In this document: in pieces, positions 19,746 through 23,311 of the stretch
Position numbering within the stretch: position 1 is the stretch's first letter
Layout of the letters: each line of letters opens with the position of its first letter
From: Saccoglossus kowalevskii
Lineage: Eukaryota; Hemichordata; Enteropneusta; Harrimaniidae
DNA length: 23,311 bases
Direction of reading: 5' to 3'
NCBI RefSeq assembly: GCF_000003605.2
Contig: NW_003156745.1
Coordinates: 215,904 to 239,214, forward strand
Position numbers and translations under genes: made by a program
The notes under the pieces: model-generated
What the model saw: only the letters and a program-made list of their open reading frames with translations
What the model was told of the DNA's origin: nothing
Database searches by the model: none

Positions 19746-20850
19746 CTAATAAGGCCTGTGTAATGTAATATCTATGTACCAAGTTTCATTGAAATGTTAT
19801 TAGAACAAAAAAACTATGAATTATTATTAGAGAATTAATATGAACAAATTTCAACCCAAAATTCATCGGGCTGGTCTATTGTTCTAGAGCATTTATGTAC
19901 CAAATTTTATTCAAATGTAATGATCAGTAATTGAGATATCGGTGTTAATTATTTCAATTAGGTGATTAATAAGCATAAATATTTACCAAAAACTAATTGG
20001 GTCTCTGCATAGTCCTAGGTTCATTGAAATGTGATGATGAATACTCTATAAAAGTTTCATTAAAATCCAATTAGTGGTTCTTTATATATCAGTGGAACAT
20101 TCATGGAAAAAATTAACTAATTATGCGAATTAGGTAATTAATATATGCACAATTATTTACCCTAAAACTAATCAGGTCTCTGCATAATCCTAGAGGATCT
20201 ATGTAGCAAGTCTCAATGAAATATGATGATCAGTACTTGAGTTATCAGGCGAAAAGCTGAAAATTAACTAATTATGCTAATAAGGTGATTAATATTTACC
20301 CTAAAAACTATCAGGTCTGTGCAGTGTCATATGACATCTATGTACCAAGTTTCATTGAAATGTGATTACTACTTGAAATATCAAAAGCTGAAAATTAATC
20401 AATTATGCAAATTAGGTAATAAATATGTACTGATATTACCCTAAAACTATCAGGTCTGTGCAGTGTCCTATGATATTTATGTACCAAGTTTTATTGAAAT
20501 GTGATAATTAGTACTTGAGATATCAGTGGAAAAGCCAAAAATTGATTAATCATTATGCAAATTAGGTAATTAATATTGCACCGATTTTCACCCAAAACTA
20601 GAGCATCTATGTGCCAAGTTTCATCAAAATCCAATGAGTGGTTCTTTAGATATCAATGAAACAATCATGGAACAGCTAAAAATCAGCTAATTATCATGCA
20701 AATTAGGTAATTAATATGCATGGGTTTTTACAAAAACCTAATCAAATCTGTACATTGGTCCAGAGCATCTATGCACCAAGTTTCATCAAAAATCAATGTA
20801 TAGTTCTTGAGATATCAGTGGAACAGACAGACACACTAACTGCAAAGACT
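19746..20850. repeat. Degenerate array of about 120-160-bp monomers inside H2
   Basis: A motif CTATGTACCAAGTTTCATTG recurs, with variation, near 19772, 19893, 20199, 20338, 20477, 20607 and 20769. Between these lie a GAGATATCAGTGGAA-like block and AATTATGCAAATTAGGTAAT. Spacing is about 120-160 bp. All frames are broken by stops. Similar wording is widespread in invertebrate genomes (recollection, not a search). The array ends near GGAACAGACAGACACAC (about 20819-20835). Confidence 0.85.
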
Positions 20851-21187
20851 CCCTTTTTGTGCATTGCACACAGAAGTCAAAAAGACATTTTTTAAGTTTT
20901 TACAGGAAATAAAATGAAAGTTCCATTATAGTAAAAAAAAGGTTGTTACATTTTACAGATAAAGCAAATTACTAATTACATTTTATATTTGATAATTTGT
21001 GTTTGAGAATCAAATTTGGAAATGGCGTATGACTTTGTACAAATTACAGATGAATAAAATAGCTGATTAAATTTTACACCTTGCCCCTGTCTACGATTTT
21101 ACATTTTTTATTTATTTAAATTACATTATTACAAAAATAAAAACAATTGATTACAGCTTACAAAAATTCCCCAACGCTCTATAAAGT

Positions 21188-21380
21188 TTGACCGGGCTTG
21201 CACCAATTACCGCCGGTGACTCCTTCAATACCTTCCAAACACCTAAAAATTACCTAATTAAAGCTTGGTATCATCTCAGTTTGTACTCGTTGATCTGCGC
21301 AACAGTCACAGTCACCATCTTTGTTTATATGAGACCAATATGTCTTGCGCATGCATGGTGCGACTACTACCACCCTTTAA
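21188..21380 (+). mobile_element. TTAA MITE copy 2, right half
   Basis: The MITE resumes with TTGACC and matches copy 1 through ACTCCTT, AAAGCTTGG and the ACAGTCACAGTCACCATC segment. It ends at an inverted terminus GCGACTACTACCACCCT followed by TTAA (21377-21380). The reverse complement AGGGTGGTAGTAGTCGC agrees with the other copies. Left plus right halves total about 290 bp, the expected full length. Confidence 0.78.
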
Positions 21381-21441
21381 TATAGTGGTGATTACTAATA
21401 ATTCTCACGAGATTGAAGTGAGACGAGAGCTGGCAGTTTAA

Positions 21442-21633
21442 ATGGATGATTTTACCAAAAATAGCACAACTCCCGTCAGCCTTTGGAGAACCTCTGAATA
21501 TTTACTTCAGCAAAAGTTGATAAGATCGTTTTATCAGTTGAAAAGTGAATCTCCCTGTTTTTATAGAATTTCTCAAGACAAAATTGAAAATGTTCTGTAT
21601 GATGAGATAATAACTATTTGCCATGGTTATTAG
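21442..21633 (+). CDS. Open frame of 63 codons, unrecognised
   Basis: An ATG 62 bp downstream of MITE copy 2 opens 63 codons, starting MDDFTKNSTTPVSLWRTSEY and ending at TAG 21631-21633. The predicted product is polar and mixed-charge with no membrane segment. The ATG has G at +4 but T at -3, so context is moderate. It is immediately followed by repetitive sequence. It could be a fragment of a transposon-derived gene, a first exon, or chance. Confidence 0.17.
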   Translation: MDDFTKNSTTPVSLWRTSEYLLQQKLIRSFYQLKSESPCFYRISQDKIENVLYDEIITICHGY

Positions 21634-21955
21634 CGTTCCCACAATGTTCTAGCCATATCACAACCATAGTAGTCTTTTTGGTTGTTGCCATGGCAATTAC
21701 AATTGTTATCATTCTGTTAAAAATCGCATGGAGGTCATCTCATGCACCCTACATACAAAGTATCAAAGCAATTGAGCTGGTAGTAAGAAAACCCAACATG
21801 ACAAAAATACTGGTTAAAATAGAGAATTGGAAATATCGTCACAAAATAAAAAATACAGATAAAGGTTCACCCAAAGTACCTATGTACCAAGTATGAAAGT
21901 AATTGGCCTGGTAGTTTTCAAAAGGAAGTCAAAAATAGAATTGCTGACAGATGAG
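21618..21955 (+). repeat. Dispersed repeat with CCATGG palindrome and two related subunits
   Basis: The words AAAGTATCAAAGCAATTGAG (about 21758) and CCAAGTATGAAAGTAATTGG (about 21887) are two degenerate copies of one subunit about 130 bp apart. A third relative is at about 16620. The stretch begins near GTTGCCATGGCAAT (21684-21697), which matches an RFX X-box almost perfectly. An open frame here (21618-21896) encodes a hydrophobic helix (VVFLVVAMAITIVIILL), but because the tail is plainly repeat sequence I treat the frame as incidental. Confidence 0.5.
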
Positions 21956-22195
21956 AACTGACAATCACCTATATGAACAGCTCTGCTCTGCTCTGCAATT
22001 TGGTGGCAGCTGAAACAAAATCCAAAGGCTCAATAGTAAAACAAAACAAAAATAAAAGCATAACTGAAAGAAGAAATCCCTGCCACAGTTGTTTGAAAAA
22101 AAGTATGCAATTGATACATTTCCTCCAGCTCCCTCCCCCAGATTTCGAATAGGTCACCCCTAGCAACAGTAATTCAGATTCAGCATTTAGGATAG

Positions 22196-22322
22196 CAACA
22201 GTTATAAATTGATCTGCAATTCAGACAGTTACTAAGCATGCTAATACTACAACGTACATACATCATCTAAAAGCATAGATATATGAGAATACGGTTGTGC
22301 TATGCCATACTAATGTTTGCTT
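22196..22322 (-). repeat. Dispersed repeat, inverted partner of 18990-19122
   Basis: The reverse complement aligns with 18990-19122 over about 120 bp (shared AGCATGCTTAGTAACT and AAACATTAGTA). It directly abuts the TTAA element at 22321. Confidence 0.6.
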
Positions 22323-22482
22323 AAAGGGGCACCTTCCAGTTAAGCCTAATCTCACAACAAATTTACTTTCTGGATTAAAATAACAATGGATAACAAAAGA
22401 TAGATTAACATTGTAAACAACATAAACAATAGTGTCCCATGATTCTTTGGTGCAATCTATGGGATTGAGCGGTTCCCTTTAA
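22321..22482. mobile_element. Second TTAA-flanked MITE type
   Basis: TTAA at 22321-22324 and 22479-22482 bracket a 162-bp unit. Its short inverted ends are AGGGGCACC (left) and AGGGAACC (right, reverse complement). Sequence between the ends differs from the larger TTAA MITE, so this is a separate family using the same target. piggyBac-type mobilisation is inferred from TTAA. It has no coding capacity. Confidence 0.55.
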
Positions 22483-22926
22483 GGGAATTTCTGATGGACA
22501 ATTTGAGTCCTGCCCATGTGTATTATACTATTTACTAATCAGATATTTATTGAAACTAATCGTGTCCAGCAATTTAAAAGAACAAATCACTTCTTGAATT
22601 AATGTTCCAATCTGTTTGAATTTGTCTCTGATAAAACATTTCTCGTTAAGCTATCTACATAGATACACAATTTCATCCTTTTTCCAGTTACAGAGAAGTG
22701 CTCTTACTTCTGCATTAAACTATATTTTTCATTAGCTTGTGCTTGCATCTATTTTTCTTAAGATTGACACAACCTTTACTTTGGCATGTGCTTAGTTGGA
22801 TCTTGACCTTCTATCAGAACTAAGACCATGTTTTTTTCAGCCCGTGCTGACTTGGCTTCTATTGGTTACACACAAATATTTTGGCACATACCGGTACTGA
22901 CTCGGTCTCTTATGTGAATGCAATGG
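22483..22926. other. Spacer without recognised features
   Basis: AT-rich DNA between two TTAA elements. No open frame, array or paired repeat is evident. Confidence 0.4.
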
Positions 22927-23190
22927 TTAAAGGGCGGTAGCTGTCGCGCCACGCATGCGCAAGATATATCAACGAGTACAAACTGAGACATTACCAAGCT
23001 TTAATTAGGTACTTTTATTAGGTGTTTAGAAGGTATCGAAGGAGTCACGAGTGGTATTTAGTGCTAGTCGCACCCAGGTCGAACCTCATACTTGTGATTT
23101 CCATTAGAAGAGCGCATTGGATTGTGGGAAAATCAATGTTTATCAACACAAATGTCGCAAATGCGCAGCGCGACGACCACCGCCTTTTAA
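22927..23190 (-). mobile_element. TTAA MITE copy 3 (complete, inverted)
   Basis: TTAA at 22927-22930 and 23187-23190. Ends are AGGGCGGTAGCTGTCGCGC (left) and AAGGCGGTGGTCGTCGCGC (right, reverse complement). The orientation is opposite to copies 1 and 2. The uninterrupted site TATGAGGT (read on the minus strand, near 23084-23091) confirms the empty target of H2. Its left arm includes ACGCATGCGC (22951-22960), an NRF1-like core, and its right arm AATGCGCAGCGC. The right TTAA ends five bases before the ATG of the open frame at 23196. Confidence 0.8.
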
Positions 23191-23195
23191 GTAAC

Positions 23196-23311
23196 ATGGC
23201 ATCTAATGATGATGATTTTTTACAGCAGTATGAAAGCTCAAGCATCAGCATGAACGAAGTGGTTTTGAAAAAAAAAAATTGTATGTATGTCTTTAATGTG
23301 TCAGCTCTGAA
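23196..23311 (+). CDS. 5' end of open frame running off the window
   Basis: An ATG in strong context (A at -3, G at +4: AACATGG) opens at least 38 codons with no stop before the window ends. The N-terminus reads MASNDDDFLQQYESSSISMN; it is acidic and serine-rich, then basic around an A11 run (VVLKKKN). A donor-like GTATGT at 23281 offers an alternative exon end. MITE copy 3 lies immediately upstream and would form its promoter or 5' untranslated region. I do not recognise the family. The frame is too short to exclude chance. Confidence 0.3.
   Translation, partial: MASNDDDFLQQYESSSISMNEVVLKKKNCMYVFNVSAL

Larger units (their letters stand above)
19234..21187 (-). mobile_element. hAT-like element H2, nested inside MITE copy 2
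   Basis: The element proper is 19242-21179 (1938 bp). Flanks are TATGAAGG (19234-19241) and TATAAAGT (21180-21187). Each differs by two bases from TATGAGGT, which is present once at the same site in MITE copies 1 and 3, so both flanks derive from one 8-bp target. Ends are AGGGCAAGGGGGATACC (left) and, in reverse complement, GAGCGTTGGGGAATTTTTG (right). The right 290 bp (20888-21179) match the two separated core parts of H1. The left 40 bp (GTACCTGG/CCTGTACCAGG type) match the H1 right end. The remainder is a repeat array. No transposase is encoded. Confidence 0.78.

Noticed and set aside
21618..21896. 92-codon frame with a strong hydrophobic helix, possible small membrane protein
   Set aside because: The C-terminal half is clearly a degenerate dispersed repeat, so the frame is most likely incidental.

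Overview
This is a noncoding-looking, repeat-rich stretch of an animal nuclear genome. It is AT-rich (roughly one-third G+C by eye) and CpG-poor over most of its length. Long simple repeats, dispersed decayed transposons with target-site duplications, splice-like signals and promoter motifs of metazoan type (YY1-, ZNF143-, NRF1-, ETS-like) all point to an animal. The repeat style resembles marine invertebrates (deuterostome or lophotrochozoan), but I cannot name a species. There are no prokaryotic genes or operons, no rRNA, no intact tRNA and no CRISPR array. No open frame is long enough to be a gene by itself: the longest (142 codons) is near chance for this composition. All coding calls are therefore low-confidence candidate exons.

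Layout. 1-4350: AT-rich DNA with a terminal hairpin, inverted arms containing telomere-like repeats (2.8-3.0 kb) and a C/CAC/CA microsatellite (3.12-3.18 kb). 4350-6500: a block visibly richer in CpG, with CCAAT boxes and a YY1-like plus ZNF143-like promoter signature near 5.3 kb. 8.1-9.4 kb: a possible hAT-like element, a fold-back MITE with TA duplication, and a 23-bp minisatellite of exactly 11 units. 9.65-11.6 kb: a TTAA-flanked MITE, a GC-rich coding-like patch (10.68-10.88 kb) and a G-rich-ended element with a possible 8-bp duplication. 12.2-14.1 kb: a 41-bp duplication, a long TTTA microsatellite and coding-like patches. 15.3-17.6 kb and 19.2-21.2 kb: two copies, in opposite orientation, of one hAT-like transposon. 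21.4-23.3 kb: further repeats, a second TTAA element type, a third copy of the first TTAA MITE, and an open frame running off the window end.

The main result is a readable transposon stratigraphy. An approximately 300-bp MITE with TTAA flanks occurs at 9864-10168, 19145-21380 (split) and 22927-23190 (inverted). The middle copy is cut by a 1.94-kb hAT-like element at 19242-21179. The duplicated 8-bp target can be checked against the uninterrupted site in the other two MITE copies. A sister element at 15343-17551 has a perfect 8-bp duplication, CACTTTAG. The two sisters share about 350 bp of ends and core but carry different inserted material: a satellite-like array in one, and a 1.85-kb segment with an ETS/NRF1 promoter-like cluster in the other. 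The third MITE copy ends 5 bp before a well-placed ATG, so it may have supplied promoter sequence to a gene that continues beyond the window.
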